Assembly (NCBI GenBank): GCA_964019165.1
Contig: OZ025278.1
Coordinates: 9,293,028 to 9,357,027, forward strand
Source: Mastigias papua
Taxonomy: Eukaryota > Cnidaria > Scyphozoa > Rhizostomeae > Mastigiidae
Reading direction: 5' to 3'
Length of the DNA: 64,000 nucleotides
The notes under the pieces were generated by a model, which ran no database searches, had not been told where the DNA came from, and was given only the letters and a program-made list of their open reading frames with translations. The translations under genes and the position numbers were made by a program. Below, in pieces: positions 1 to 11,981 of this stretch. The stretch's first letter is position 1. Each line of letters begins with the position of its first letter.

Positions 1-615
1 ATGCTAATACCTTGTCGGCTAATTGCTAAGAAAAGAGCACAATAAATGGCATTTAATTACCAGAGCAGGCCAACACACTATAGTCCAAACAAGTATGCTG
101 CACTTGACTTGAAGATCTATTATATATATTACAAAGCAGAAACTTTGCTGTCAATACAATACTAGCCAGATATAAAACTTTACAATTGTCAGGTCAGGGG
201 GTACTTTCTAGAAGTGGTCAAACGATAAAAGCAGATGGACAAATGAGGTATTTCAGTTGAAAGCAACTCTCTTGGCTCTCCGCATTAGTCACAAATGCTT
301 TTCGCCTGCCCTGCTTGCTAACATTCAACAGTATGCTATCATTTTAGTTGTTAAAAGCAGACTATTACTTCAAATACGACAGACAGGGTGCCTGTGTGGC
401 TTCGTTTGAAAGGATATCCCGCACTGTGGCTCTGCGATGGGAAAAGCATTTCTGATTAGCTAAGGAAGTGCCCCCTTGTGGCCTCAGGTTCGCAGTATAT
501 TCATGTAATGTAATCAGAGTATCTTCGAAAGACGATGCATATGTATTTTGGCGCCCGGTTAGTTAAAGACATAAAACCAAATGCTCTGGAATAAAAGATA
601 AAAGATATTTCTGCC
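1..615. other. No gene recognised
   Basis: AT-rich non-coding sequence. I see no long reading frame, RNA gene or clear repeat before the LINE fragment that starts at about 620. Confidence 0.5.
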
Positions 616-619
616 GGCC

Positions 620-2146
620 TATTTCTGCCCTCCAGTGGTTGCCAGGCTGTTTGAGAAACTAATTTTTGACCAGCTTTACAACTACCTCAACATAAACAAT
701 CTAATATATTGGGGTCAATCAGCCTATGCAAAGCTCCATTCAACAGTCACCTGTTTAATAAAAAGCACCGATGAGTGGCATAAGGGAATGGATAAGGGCT
801 GCATCTCTGGGACAGTTTTCGTAGGTCTTAAGAAAGCATTTGACACAGAGGATTATGCCATACTATGTTATATGGCCTTCAATTGAATGAGCTGTTGTGG
901 TTTAACTCATACCTTTTAATTGTAAACAGTACTACAGAGTTGGAGGTTATGATTCTAATATTGGCAACATTGATGTTGGTGTTCCACAAGGGTCTTGTTT
1001 AGGGTCACTGTTATTTTTAATTTACACAAATGACCAGCCGCAAGTTGCTAAGGCCTCCACGGTCTCCATGTACGCTGATGACACTAGTCTTACCTTTCGA
1101 CCTCAGGATATTTCTCAACTTAATGAAACCATAAATGATGATCTAAAACGCCTTGATATATGGATGCAAGGAGATAAACCATTGTTAAATGTGATGAAAA
1201 CTCAGTCGATGCTTATCTGCACGAAACCTAAGCATCAAAGGCATAAGACTGCAGGGGCTAATTTCCGCTTAAATGTAAGAGGAAAGGACTTTGATGTCGT
1301 ACAGAAAGTTAGATATTTAGGAGTACAAGTTGATAATAATCTTGACTGGAAGGATCAAATCAAGGCAACTCCTTCTAAGGTATCAAAGGCGCTGGGACTT
1401 CCAAAGCACGCTAAGAAATTTCTCCCGAGTTTTCCTTAAGATCACTATACCTAAGCATAGTTGAACCCCACTTTCCTTATTGCTGCTCTATGTGAGGACA
1501 CAGTGACTCTATCACACTTTTACAGCTGCAAAAACTGCAAAATTGAGCTGCTAGAATACTGACAAATAGCGATTTTGATGCTCCTAGTAGCCCACTTATA
1601 AAAAGTTTTGGGTGGATGAGCATGGCTGATATGATCTCTTTCGAGTCAAAGCAGTTAGTTTTTAAGTCCTTAGATAATCAGGCTGCTTAAAATATATGCT
1701 ACCTCTTTCAAATTAACTCAGATTGCAGCTCACGAGATTTGAGAAATACTGCAACTGATCTAAGGCTTCCAATGAGCACTTCTTTGCATGGTCGAAAACG
1801 TTTTTCCTACCGCGGAGCAACATTATGGAATAACCTTGCAATTGAGGATAAACAGGTACCTTCCCTTTCAGCTTTTAAGACAAGACTTCTTTTGAATAAA
1901 AAACCTTAATTAGGATTTATAGCTTTTTCTTTCACTTTGAAAACTTTTATCTTAACAATTACTTATACTAGGCTTTTACGGTGTCTATATATTTATCTCT
2001 AACTTTTCACTTTTCTTTATTACGATTCATTGAAAGTAGTTAAGTGGAGGGCCATTTGAAAATCAGCTTCATTGCTGAACGGTGACCTTCCTTAATATAT
2101 TTAATGAAATGAAATGAATGAAATGAATGAAATGAATGAAATGAAA
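620..2146 (+). mobile_element. CR1/L2-like LINE fragment, RT plus 3' tail
   Basis: A decayed non-LTR retrotransposon truncated at its 5' side. The frame at 635-883 reads like RT fingers (LFEKLIFDQLYNYL, then KKAFDTEDYA). About 980-1020 encodes GVPQGSCLG, RT motif 4, and 1068-1094 encodes MYADDTSL, the catalytic YADD. The frame then runs to 1436. Beyond it, broken frames still resemble the LINE C-terminus: QLQKLQN..AARILTNSDFD, then FSYRGATLWNNLAIED at about 1800-1850. The 3' UTR has a small stem-loop (CAGC/GCTG, about 2070) and the element ends in a tail of ATGAA-type repeats at 2102-2146. The frames are broken between 883 and 960 and after 1436, so it is dead. The RT identity is secure; the clade is a guess from the tail and the motif spacing. 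Confidence 0.85.
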
Positions 2147-3399
2147 AGGTTTTCTGTGCTAATCCACGCAAAACTCGTTGTCGATGATCTACTTGTAACA
2201 TCAAAGCGCTATTTCCCAGTATTCTTACAGCTGTGTTTGCAGTTTCTGCAACTTTAAAACTGCAGTACAGCCACGCTCCATCCCCTACACAGAGTAGCGG
2301 TTTCGAAAGTACCGTTCAACTCTGTTTACTTACAGTACAGTACTTTTAAAGAAGAATCAGGAGAAATTTCTTAGCAGGCCTTAAAAAATCCAAGCGCTTT
2401 TGATACCTCCAAAAAAATGGTATAACATATCCCTTTCAGTCAAGGCTATTTTCAACATTGACCCTAAGGTATTTAACTTTTGCATGACATGAAACTCATT
2501 CCAATCTGAACTTTTTGAGGTTGCGATGATTAGCTTTTGTACAAATAAGGATCAACAGAGTTTTTGACACATTTAGTAGCATTTGATATCAGTATATTAG
2601 TACATGCATGCTTTCAACAGGGTGTTGGCGGTGCAGGCAGTAAACATCGCTTGCATGCGTATCATTGTTTGTTCTGACTCCAAATGTATACAAAGTTAAC
2701 TAGAATGTGGCCTATTCAGCTTTGTCCAAGTGAGTGCGTGCTAATCTTCCAGTCTCATCCTAAACAAACAGAACAACACAAACAAGACACAACACATCAG
2801 TAAATGCCTAGCGCAGCATTCTATCAACTATTCAAGTGAATAGTATGCTAATGGGACAAAACGATGCCAACCTATTCAATGAAAAGAAATCAACGAACAC
2901 AGAAAAAAACAATTCCACAGCTCTTATTTTGCATCTGACTAATTTCCAGTCTCTAAATCTTGTTGTGTCAGCCTTTATGGTGATAGCGAGATCCCCATCC
3001 CCTGCGCGTATTTGTTCATTCCAGTATAATGTGTCGCACTTTTTCCTTCTTAAACCTCTCCACGCTAGCTTGTATGGCCGACAGCCCCAGCAGTGGCGTT
3101 CTAGGGACTATCTGCCAAGGAGGACACGTCATGACTGAGAAAAATAGCACCCCCGTAAGCCTACGGGGTCGACTCAGACTTATTTTTACAGCTACGTGTG
3201 CTGCTGGGTGGACATAATAAGGAATAGGACTCCCCCTTAGGAGAAACTAGCTACACCTTCTGACGTTTAATTGTTTTCTTTTTAGACATTTCGTCATTCT
3301 TCATGTCGTACGAGAATCACACTTCGTACACTTGCTTCAAAAACATCTGCCATTATAAAAAGAACTTGGTCTAACGAAACAGAAATTTTTTTTTATCCA
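2147..3399. other. No gene recognised
   Basis: Non-coding sequence between the LINE tail and the gypsy remnant. The short frames at 2836-3138 and 3029-3217 show no family motif. A small perfect hairpin lies at 3151-3168 (CCCCGTA, 4-nt loop, TACGGGG); its role is unknown. Confidence 0.5.
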
Positions 3400-3409
3400 A
3401 GACACTTTC

Positions 3410-3915
3410 GGTGCAAACTTTTTGATGCAGTCATGCATCTGACGACCTGGAAAATTGCTCCTCAATAGTTACAACATACTTGTTGCCACTTGATGTTACT
3501 GGTATTTGTCCAACTTAATCTATTCCAACAAGTTCCAGTGGTCCAAGTACCCCAATTGGTTTCGCTGGTGCGTGCTTTCTATTCTAAACCACTGCTTCAC
3601 CATCAGCAAAGCATTGTGCCAATACTGCTCCCAGGCTATAATCGCTTGCATCAGTATACAACAAATTGCCAATCAAAATCTAATAGTAGAAGGATTGGTT
3701 TTGTGAGCAAGGCCCTTATAAGATATTCAAGCGCTTTTTGTGCCTCTTCATTCCACAGGAATACCCTGGCTTGTCCATGCGTCTTCGTTAGTTGTGTCAG
3801 AATATTCACAATGCTGGCATAATTAGGCACAAATCATCTATATTATGAAGCCATACCAAGGAACTTCTTGACCAATGTCCTGCTAGTAGGAACTGGAAAG
3901 TCTTGCAGTGCCTGA
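3410..3915 (-). pseudogene. gypsy RNase H start fused to integrase tail
   Basis: On the minus strand the RT thumb/connection region (FLGMASYYR-like, broken) runs into an RNase H start, YTDASDYSLGAVLAQ at about 3660-3610. Within some 60 bp this passes to an integrase-core-like phrase, GPLELVGID then PVTSSGNKYVVTI at about 3550-3470. The rest of RNase H and the HHCC zinc-binding part of the integrase are missing, which implies an internal deletion of roughly a kilobase. Several frameshifts and stops are present. Confidence 0.65.
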
Positions 3916-5189
3916 TCATTGCTGAGTCAGGACGTATTCCTTGCTCTGATATGATATGTCCCAGATACTTGACACTTGTTTGCACCCATTGATACTTCCG
4001 GTCAACATTAAATCTGCCTTGCTCAGTCTGCTAAGAACAGCTTTCAGACGATCCACTTGTTCTTCAAATGTTCTTGACAGGATGATAATATCATCCAGGT
4101 AAACCAAGCAATGTGTCTAGTGAATTCCTGTTAGAACATAGTTCATCAGTCTTTGGAACCAAGCTGGGGCATTGAACACACCAACTGGCATTGTGTGAAA
4201 TTCTCAATGACACTGAAAGATTGAAAATGCAATATTCTCCTTATCTTCTTCCTTCGATGGGATCTGCCAGTATCCGCTTTCTAAATCCAATATGGTGAAG
4301 AACTTTGCCTTACCATGTGCATCCAGGGTATCATCAGTCCTAGGAATAGGATATGCATCCTTTTTTGTCACTGAGTTTAGCTTCCTATAATCAACACAGA
4401 ATCTTGCTGTTCCATCACGTTTTGTGACTAAGACAACTGGAGAAGACAATGGACTTTCTGAAGGCATTATGATGTCTGCAACTTCCATCTTTTGTACTTC
4501 TTCTATGATATTTCTCTTGGTTTCTGGTACTCCATATGATCTTTGCTTTATTGAAGAAACAGAACCAGTGTCAAGGCTATACTCCATCACAACGGTTTGT
4601 CCAAGCTTTTTCCGACTAGCAACTCCACTTCGTTCAAAACATGACACAAACGACGCTGCTCTTCTTGGTAAAGATGTACAATACTCAGATCAGAAGGTTT
4701 AATCACCGTTTGAGTTCTGTCTTTGGCTTGCTCAGCTTCTACTTCCTGGACAAGATACAGTTCTCCCACTTCATCTCCTTGCTTCAACTGTACTAGGCTT
4801 ATCGCTGCATTCATAATCTCAAGGGTGACTCTTCCATTTCTCCTACATTTTGTCAGCACACTAGTCACGTGAATCTTGCTCTTTTCACAAAAGAAAAACA
4901 GTGCTTCTTTATCTCCATTTACTATGGCTTGTATTACTATAGCTCGTTCAGGGGGCACCAAAACATTTGTACACAGGGACGCAGGTCGTTTCCCAACCAG
5001 GTGAAAGAAAGGTACCCATTTTCCATCGCTAAACACCACAGTTTTCGTGTCATACTGAATACATAAGCCATACATTGCCATGAAGCCATTGCCATGAAGA
5101 CACTGAAATCTGAAGTTGTCTACTACCATTACAGGAAAAGTCACTCGAAGATTTCCAAGCTCCAGCAGCATTTCAGTCTTTCCAATCAC
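3916..5189 (-). pseudogene. gypsy reverse transcriptase and PR-RT linker
   Basis: Three consecutive minus-strand frames carry the RT. The upper one (5189-4587) is the protease C-terminus plus the linker to RT. The middle one (4647-4204) holds RFCVDYRKLNSVTKKDAYP and FTILDLESGYWQIP, where FTILDLESGYWQI contains the first catalytic Asp. The lower one (4107-3916) holds MVYLDDIIIL, the catalytic YxDD box. A frameshift lies near 4600 and another between 4204 and 4107, where FHTMPVGVFNAPAWFQRL can still be read. All RT motifs are recognisable, so decay is moderate. Confidence 0.85.
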
Positions 5190-5445
5190 TGCAAAGGATC
5201 ACCACCAGCCGAAACAAGTTGTACATTTAATTCCTAAAGAATAGCATCTGGTAGAGCTTGATTGAATACTTCTTTGCTCACCACAGTCACTGCTGCTCCA
5301 GTATCCAACATGAAGTCCACAGAAAACCCATTTACTTTTCGGGATACCTAAGCACCTTCTCTTACCAAATACTTGTTCGTGTGTGTCATCACTACCCAAT
5401 GCAAACAACTGCATGTTCTTGTCATTCCACGAGGGCAAAACGTGA
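5190..5445 (-). pseudogene. gypsy aspartic protease remnant
   Basis: In one minus-strand frame around 5312-5270 the sequence reads FMLDTGAAVTVVSKEVFNQ, the retropepsin DTG active-site motif. A nearby frame (5438-5199) is the shifted reading of the same DNA. The protease continues into the frame ending at 4587 through a frameshift near 5190. It lies just upstream of RT, as expected for a gypsy pol. Confidence 0.7.
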
Positions 5446-5449
5446 CTTC

Positions 5450-6763
5450 ATGGGTGCTCCACTTCTCTTAACAGCTGACCTAATGGCTAGTCAATCTTCA
5501 TCTTCGCAGTTTTCAGAAAACAATTCTTCTAGGACTGCTAGGATGCTTGTTTTTGGCGACACAGATTCTAACTCCAAGAATATTTCCTGTATCTGCGCTT
5601 CGAGAACAGGGTCTTCAAATACTCTCGATATCTTTTTCGCCGTGACCACTGCTTAATATCAAGTTTTAGACCATTGATACAAGCTTCACATGCTGTATCA
5701 CTGAATCTGTCTGCGGTAAACCTATTCTTGCCAACTTTTCTACAGCCTTAGCTTATTCATTCATATTTTCTCATGGCTTCTGTTTTCTTTTTCCTAAAGC
5801 TCCCATTGCTAATAAGCACATATCTTTGTTGTTAAAATATTCTTCTAGCCTGGCCTTTAGTTGATCTAAGCTTCCTCTAATTTCTTCATCCTGTCTGGAG
5901 ACCCAATATTGTGCAATATCCGTAAGGTGAAAATGACATTTCTATGCAACTACTTGGCTATTCTGTATAATTGTTTGCTTGTCTGTACTGTGTTGATGAG
6001 ACGATTGCTCTGCTGGATTGTATGGTCTCATTGTGCCGTGTATGGCATATTCAATAGAGCTTTTGTGTGTTATGCCTACCTTTTGACACATTAAGGATTT
6101 GGGTAGTTTGTTTATGCTGGTCGTTCGCTGAGGTATTGCTGTTTTAATGGACATTACTGAGATTCAGTCAGTGCTAATCATTCTTGTAATATTTCCATTG
6201 TCTTATCAACCTCTTTATCATTAATTTTGTTCTGTTTGTTTCGTCTTATGACTGTTCGTCGAATGTTTAAGCCTTACTTAGTTATATGTTTTCTCTTTCA
6301 ATTAGCGAATTCGCAACATCATGAACAATAAGATCAATTTTACAAAACTGATTAGCTTCGTTGTTGTTTTTGGCTGCTACATAAGGTACAATGGAAGTCT
6401 TCATAGCTCATCCTCTGCATCCCAATTTTTTACTCTGGTCACAAGTTCCCAGTGCTCCAACCAGTCATTTACATCGTCACTCTGGCGCCGAGCAAAGCAC
6501 TGGATGTCCTCAATTGACCGTTCTGTGTTTCTTCTTGTTCCCACAGAATATTGTGAAGTTTCAGGTGAGCTAGGGCTACCTTGCTGAATTTCCTGTCTGC
6601 TTCGAGAGGAAAGCATTACTGCTATATCACTACAACGTCTAGCTTGAGTCTCACTTGCAGTCTGACTTCTTGTTACTGGTCTTCTACCACCTGCTTCGTC
6701 GATTTCTATTCCTTCTTCAGATGCTGTTCGATCAGCGTGCATGGAGACCCTGTTCGGCAACAT
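5450..6763 (-). pseudogene. gypsy gag region
   Basis: The minus-strand frame from 6763 (MLPNRVSMHAD) to 6401 has the polar N-terminus and the tract DDVNDWLEHWELVTRVKNWD, typical of the start of a retroelement capsid region. It lies 19 bases from the PBS, which supports gag. Downstream (about 6400-5450) only broken frames remain, for example TACEACINGLK around 5700 and a run EDPVLEAQIQEIFLELES around 5600. I see no intact zinc knuckle. Confidence 0.6.
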
Positions 6764-6781
6764 CTAGATTAGAAATATTAC

Positions 6782-6799
6782 ATCCCACTCCTGTCATCA
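6782..6799 (-). promoter_or_regulatory. gypsy primer-binding site, tRNA-Leu type
   Basis: The plus strand reads ATCCCACTCCTGTCATCA, which resembles the 3' end of a leucine tRNA (…ATCCCACTCCTGACACCA in human tRNA-Leu, from memory), with the final CCA mutated to TCA. It lies between the gag start and the LTR-like block. The same 18-mer with an intact CCA occurs at 38556-38573. Confidence 0.65.
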
Positions 6800-6800
6800 G

Positions 6801-7303
6801 TTATGTCAAGCCTAACCACACCCAGTAGTCTCAGGAATGTACCACAAAAGATACACCAAACATAAATCAAGAATTATATTTAATAAAAATGTGATTAGTA
6901 TGAAAAACCCTGATATATCTAGAGTAACAGGACTCAAGCAACACTCAGAAACCACCCTCCTGAGAGCCTCAGAGCTTCCCGCTTGCAACTGTCTGTGCAT
7001 CCTAAACTATTGTCTTTAAATAAAGTAGTGTTTGCCTAACCGAAATAGAATACCAGAAATGATAATACACTTTACTTAATAACCGTGAAGTTTACAAGAT
7101 ACTACAAAGGGACTATGTAAAGTCGTGCATCGTTATCTCGTCTGGTTGCTGTGGTCACAGCGCCAACTGTCAACAGTACAGTCAATCTTAAAAATACATA
7201 GATACTGTAATCCTAAATAGAAGCATTACATCAGCACTAAAAACAAACACGTTACAATTAATGCTCGTATAGGCTATATTCTTATCCTACATAGAGTGTA
7301 ACA
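6801..7303 (-). repeat. Probable 5' LTR of gypsy element
   Basis: A block directly next to the primer-binding site on the side away from gag, where a 5' LTR must lie. Its far edge on the minus strand reads TGTTACACTC, a canonical TG start, which sets the boundary at 7303. No second copy is found in the window, so the extent is inferred from position and the TG end only. Confidence 0.45.
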
Positions 7304-8369
7304 GACACTCCCTAAAGAGTTGTTGAGTCACATTATAGTGGTATGACTCAGAGACTCGACAAGTGGAGCTCACGGTTGTTTTGCTTTCTAAACACAACTC
7401 AAATAAGCAAAAGACCTAAGTTTTGAGAAAGCTTGGGCTTTGCATTATTCTTACATTATTCTTAAATTATGGCATTTTTGAGCCTTGCTATTCTTATAGA
7501 CTATATTCTTATAAATAAGTGTACATTGTTTCTATCATTTTTTGCAAGAGCCCCAAGGATTTTTGGTGCATGCTGTATCCTATGCAAAATGCAGCCATAT
7601 CACTGTTGGTTTGGCACCCTTTACAATCTTTCTTAAGAGGGCAATCCCCCCTCCCCCTGGTTAGCACACCAGTGATCCTTGTGCTTGAAATTGCAAGCAT
7701 TCTCTCCAGTATCTAGTAAACCAACTGTAGGGTCAGTGGTATAGCATGCTTGCCACAACTAAGGGGGCAAGAGCCAATAATTTACAAAAAGGATACATAG
7801 CAAACCTTAGTGATTTACCAAACAGGACCCTCTTGCAAAGTTACTACTTTGTAGACATCCAGAGCTATGAATCATGAGCAAATGTGCACTCATTTCAGGG
7901 ATCAGTAACCACCCTGGTTGTAGATAACCCCAAATAGTGAATGTTGTTCTTAACAATTAAATTGCAACAAAAGCAGTTGACAATTTTGGAACAAACTCAT
8001 CCTACCTCTCTATATTTGACAACCTAATGAACCCTGAACAAGAGAGTGAGCATACACTCATGAATATCACACTCATTTGCCAGCTGCAAAGAAAAGTAAA
8101 AGCTCAACAATAATTATCAAGTCATAGAAGTATATCAGAACTGAAATAATCAACATAATGGCACAGTAGCAAAGTGGCACAACGGCTATGGCTAGGGGAT
8201 ATAGTTCCCTAGCACAGGATCTGCCAGACATCTACTGCCTTTCTTGGGTTTTGATATGACTAATCGAGTTTCCTCTGCTGAGCCATATATTCTAATAAAC
8301 ATATAGTGACAGCACCTTTGCACTACAGTATACAATCCATTCTAGTTGTAGCTTGGCAGTGCATTTTTA
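7304..8369. other. No gene recognised
   Basis: Non-coding. A stretch at about 8150-8330 (GTGGCACAACGGCTATGGCTA) vaguely resembles a tRNA-derived SINE head but lacks a clear B box. Confidence 0.4.
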
Positions 8370-8446
8370 GCCATTCTAGGGGATAAAATTAAAAAACGTT
8401 CCTGGTATATCAGATCCAGCCATGGTGGGTCCTCCTGCATCACTAA
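8370..8446 (+). repeat. Dispersed repeat with CCATGGTGGGTCC core, copy 1
   Basis: This shares a 17-bp exact block, CCATGGTGGGTCCTCCT, with the reverse strand of 43272-43288. Both are preceded at similar spacing by GCCATT(T/C)TAG(A/G)GG. A third, more diverged copy is at 50662-50745. The core is close to the perfect palindrome GGACCCACCATGGTGGGTCC. Confidence 0.5.
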
Positions 8447-8941
8447 ATTAGCTCATCAACTCCCTGGTATCAATTTGGAGGAATGTCCTTTACTCTAGGG
8501 TGTTCAATTCAAAGCCTTTATTCACTTGTGTCTATTGGTATACAGAGTAGATCCTCAGTAGAAAAATCTCATGTTTAGAGGTCCTATCAAAGAAATACCA
8601 TCTTTAACTCAGTAAGAATAATGATCTAATATACATCTAACCATAGGAAATGATATGTAGAATGATTAGGGGCTGCTAATATCCTTTAGAACTGCCCCCT
8701 ATAAGATTACCCTCTAGCACACCACTACCCCTGGTCACATTTTGGAGAGGCATTTATGAGGCAATTACAACACTACAAAATAATATTGAATACTTGCCTT
8801 TGATAAACAGTTGGGTATGTGAATTTCAATATGGATAAAACATACTGCAAATAGAGAAATAAGTATATGATTTATGCATAAATCTATGTGACTAGCAAAT
8901 GTACAAAAAACAGATTATTGGAAATATGAATTTACTATTTT

Positions 8942-10019
8942 ATAGGACTTTCCTAAAGATACGGAACTGAGTCCCAAGACAAGAGATATGGAACTGCCTC
9001 AGACTGAAGAATGTGGAGGAAAAGTACATCCGGCTGATCCAAGACATGTACAAGAACTGTAAGACGAGAGTGAGATGTGCAGTAGGAACAACAACAGACT
9101 TCTATATGAAGGTGAGATTGCACCAGGGTTCAGCACTCAGCCCCTTTCTGTTTGCGATTGTGATGGACAGCCTTACAGAGCAGATCCAGAAGGTGACACC
9201 GTGGGACATGATGTTCGCGGATGATGTCTCTCTTTGTGGCAACTCGTGTGAGGAAGTGGAGGAACATCTGGAGGAGTGGCATAGAGAAATGGAGAACAGA
9301 GGACTGAAGGTGAGCAGACAGAAAACGGAGTACTTGTGCATGGGCGAGCCCGGCACCACAGGAGGGGTTTGGATGGAAGGAGAAAGGCTAAAGGAAGCCA
9401 AGGAGTTCAAGTACTTGGGGTCAACAGTACAACAGTCAGGAGATTCGGACAAGGAGGTGATTAAAAGGATTCAGGCAGGATGGGCAGCATGGAGAAGGAT
9501 TACAGGGGTGATGTGCAACCGACATGTACCAGGGAAGGTGAAGGGGAGGATGTTTAAGACGATGGTTCGACCAGCGATGCTCTATGGCATATGGAGGCAG
9601 TAGCGGTCACGAAGGTGCAAGAAAAGAAAATGGAGGTTGCCGAGATGAGGATGCTGCGATTCAGCGTGGGTAAAACAAGGATGGACAGAGTGAGAAATGA
9701 CGTCATCAGAACAGCTTTGAAGGTCGGTGAGCTGAGTGGGAAGTTGAGGGAGACCAGGCTCAGATAGTATGGGCATGTGCTGCGGAGGGATGAGGAATAT
9801 GTGGGACAGCGGACAAGGAGGATGGTGGTTGGAACGAGGGGAAGAGGCCGGCCAAAGCGGTGTTGGAAGGACTGTGTGAGGGAAGATTTAAGGGTGGCTG
9901 GCATGATGGAGAAGGATGCCCTGGGCAGGCTGAACTGGAGATGGTGGATCCACACCAGCGACCCCACTTAGAGTGGGATAAGCCAGTAGAAGAAGAAGAA
10001 GATAGGACTTTCCAAAAGA
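8942..10019 (+). mobile_element. 5'-truncated RTE-like LINE with target-site duplication
   Basis: The insertion at 8960-10001 is flanked by an 18-bp direct repeat, ATAGGACTTTCC(T/A)AAAGA (8942-8959 and 10002-10019, one mismatch). It begins inside the RT domain, so it is 5'-truncated, and ends in an AGAAGAAGAAGAAG tail. This is the signature of target-primed reverse transcription. The few lesions and the nearly intact duplication suggest a fairly recent insertion. Confidence 0.9.
9013..9971 (+). pseudogene. RTE-like LINE reverse transcriptase, C-terminal half
   Basis: The first frame (9013-9600) holds HQGSALSPFLFAIVMDSL (RT motif 4), MMFADDVSLCG (catalytic FADD at about 9210) and EFKYLGSTVQQSGDSD (thumb entry). 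A 2-nt insertion near 9590 in CTCTATGGCATATGGAGG shifts the frame. The protein continues as VAVTKVQEKKMEVAEMRMLR and, after one in-frame TAG near 9767, as YGHVLRRDEEYVGQRTRRM, a common RTE-type C-terminus. It stops at 9969-9971. The upstream endonuclease and RT fingers are missing. Confidence 0.88.
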
Positions 10020-11320
10020 ACTGAACTACACATATGTCATACAAAATGACATGGCAATATTTCATATTGGGTTATAGGTAATCCTGGTAGCAAACAAAGT
10101 TTTCATTCAAGTACATAAGATACAATCAATATTATGTAAGAATGAGTTCAGCCTTTTAGCATGACCTACTTGTGGCCTATTAGAAACAATAATTCCCCAA
10201 TGTCTTAATTCAAGAATGAGTTCATCTTGGATTATATTGGTGGGCATTTATGATACAATATCTCAGAGTCCAGAAAAAGTCATGGCTCCACGGCTTTGAG
10301 CTGGAGGAAGATTTTGCTTTCTATGTCATATTTGAGGAAGGTTTGGTAATTTGCACCAACAATCCAGTTTCAGCAAAGTTTTCAATTGTGACATCGACTG
10401 TGAAAGACATAGCCCTTCTATCATACAATTTTTTGAGACATGCACAATGCAGAGTTCAAGAACTTTGGCTAGTTTTAATTTTCCTAATAGAGGAAGGTTC
10501 ATGATAAAGGTTTTACAACCAGAGGAAGGCTGGGACATTTTCTGGACTCTGCTATATCTCACTGATACATGGCAAGGAAGGCTATAAAGACACACTATAA
10601 CTGCATTTATTTTGACCATAATTTCTCTGAAATTGCACTATTTCAATACAATAAAGAGGTCCCTTTACCTTGTTCACAATAGTAGCTCCAATGGAACTTG
10701 ATATGAAGAGAATAAGTAAGAGTTGGATTTCCATCCTTTTCTCTATTTCAATAAACAACCATATCAAAAATGAGACCTAGAAGAGATACTTTATATTTTA
10801 ACAATCTCAAATACCACAACCTGCCAAATTATAACTCACAATCTTTAAATGACTTTTTAGAAGTGCCAGTCATCAAAGTGTGGCATGTATACATATAAGA
10901 TTTATCCAGAAGTTTAGCCAATGCACACCAAAATATACTGGTCCACAGTTATAAATGACATCATAATATGGCAGAAATGAAAGATAAACATAATTTATGC
11001 ACACATTTATCTAAAACACACATAAACACACCATATATATGCAGTTACACAAATGCACACTATCTTGTCTCTGCACTCACAAAATCTTTTCAAGAACTCC
11101 TATGCTTTGCAGACTGGCTTAATCACATGATAGCACTGTAACTTATGCTGAAAATTTATATGGCTGTATTTTTCTTTTCCTATAACACATACATACATGA
11201 GCATGCACATACACACATGATACATCATCACAAATATCAAGCATCTACAACAAGCAAATATTAGTTACTTTGCACCAAACGTATTCTTCCAAGTATATGC
11301 CTACCATCTAGATTAACTAA
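10020..11320. other. No gene recognised
   Basis: AT-rich non-coding sequence. Short frames at 10250-10504 and 10326-10619 (opposite strands) show no recognisable motif. CA/TA-rich microsatellite-like patches occur at about 11000-11220. Confidence 0.5.
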
Positions 11321-11981
11321 CAGACCTGTAGATAGCAGGGGAGGGGGCAGTGTCCCTCCAATAATTTACTGAGAGTTTATCTCGAGATGTTCCAGATAGT
11401 CATTTGAACTTCTAACATAGTGCAAATCTGTAGCTTGATCTCACAGAAATATGAAAAACAGGTATCCCCTGGGGATTTGCAGCTATCCCCTTATAGTTTC
11501 TTCATTGGAAGTCATTTGGAATTCTTGTTGAAAAGGTTGAGCTTTTGATATAACAATTTAAGCAATTATGATAAATTAGATTATGTACCTCAGAATAAAA
11601 GATTATCAAACTTATTCTAGATGAGCACACTCTTCATTTCATTTGAGAGATTTCCTCTCCTGCCACAGCTTTCTATTTGCCATTCATGCAGTGGTTGAGC
11701 TACTGAGTTGTTTGGGGGCTAAATTCCTCCTACTTGTTGAATATGCAGTAAACTAGATTCAATCAAAAATGCAAACAATTCTCACACACAAGTCAATGAT
11801 TTGATCTACCACTTCTAATGACACGGGGGGATCTCTATGTTTACAAAGGGCATCTCCTTAATACCTACAGGGTGTGGCTCTAAAATTCTTCCTGACCCTC
11901 ACTCTTTCCTGCTTTACCATCACTAGCACCACCACTCCATCCCTGCCCCCCCCCCATACAGCTAAGCTGCCTATGGGCCTG
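11321..11981. mobile_element. Candidate hAT-type MITE
   Basis: The left end CAGACCTGTAGATAGC and the reverse complement of the right end, CAGGCCCATAGGCAGC, match at 11 of 16 positions, and all five mismatches are transitions. Both fit an ancestral CAGGCCCGTAGGCAGC, a common hAT-like terminus (from memory). G- and C-rich tracts follow both ends symmetrically (about 11338 and 11945). No convincing 8-bp target duplication is left, so the element is old or the call is wrong. Confidence 0.45.

Larger units (their letters stand above)
3400..7303 (-). mobile_element. Decayed Ty3/gypsy LTR retrotransposon
   Basis: Read on the minus strand from right to left: an LTR-like block (6801-7303), a primer-binding site (6782-6799), gag start (6763), protease (about 5440-5190), RT (about 4650-3916), RNase H start, and an integrase piece ending near 3400. 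This PR-RT-RH-INT order is that of Ty3/gypsy. The frames are broken many times and the 3' end is missing: no second LTR is seen left of 3400. The components are listed separately. Confidence 0.85.

Noticed and set aside
7725..7790. GGTCAGTGGTATAGCATGCTTGCC looks like a tRNA-Gly D arm and anticodon arm
   Set aside because: There is no B box or acceptor pairing downstream; too little for a tRNA or SINE call.
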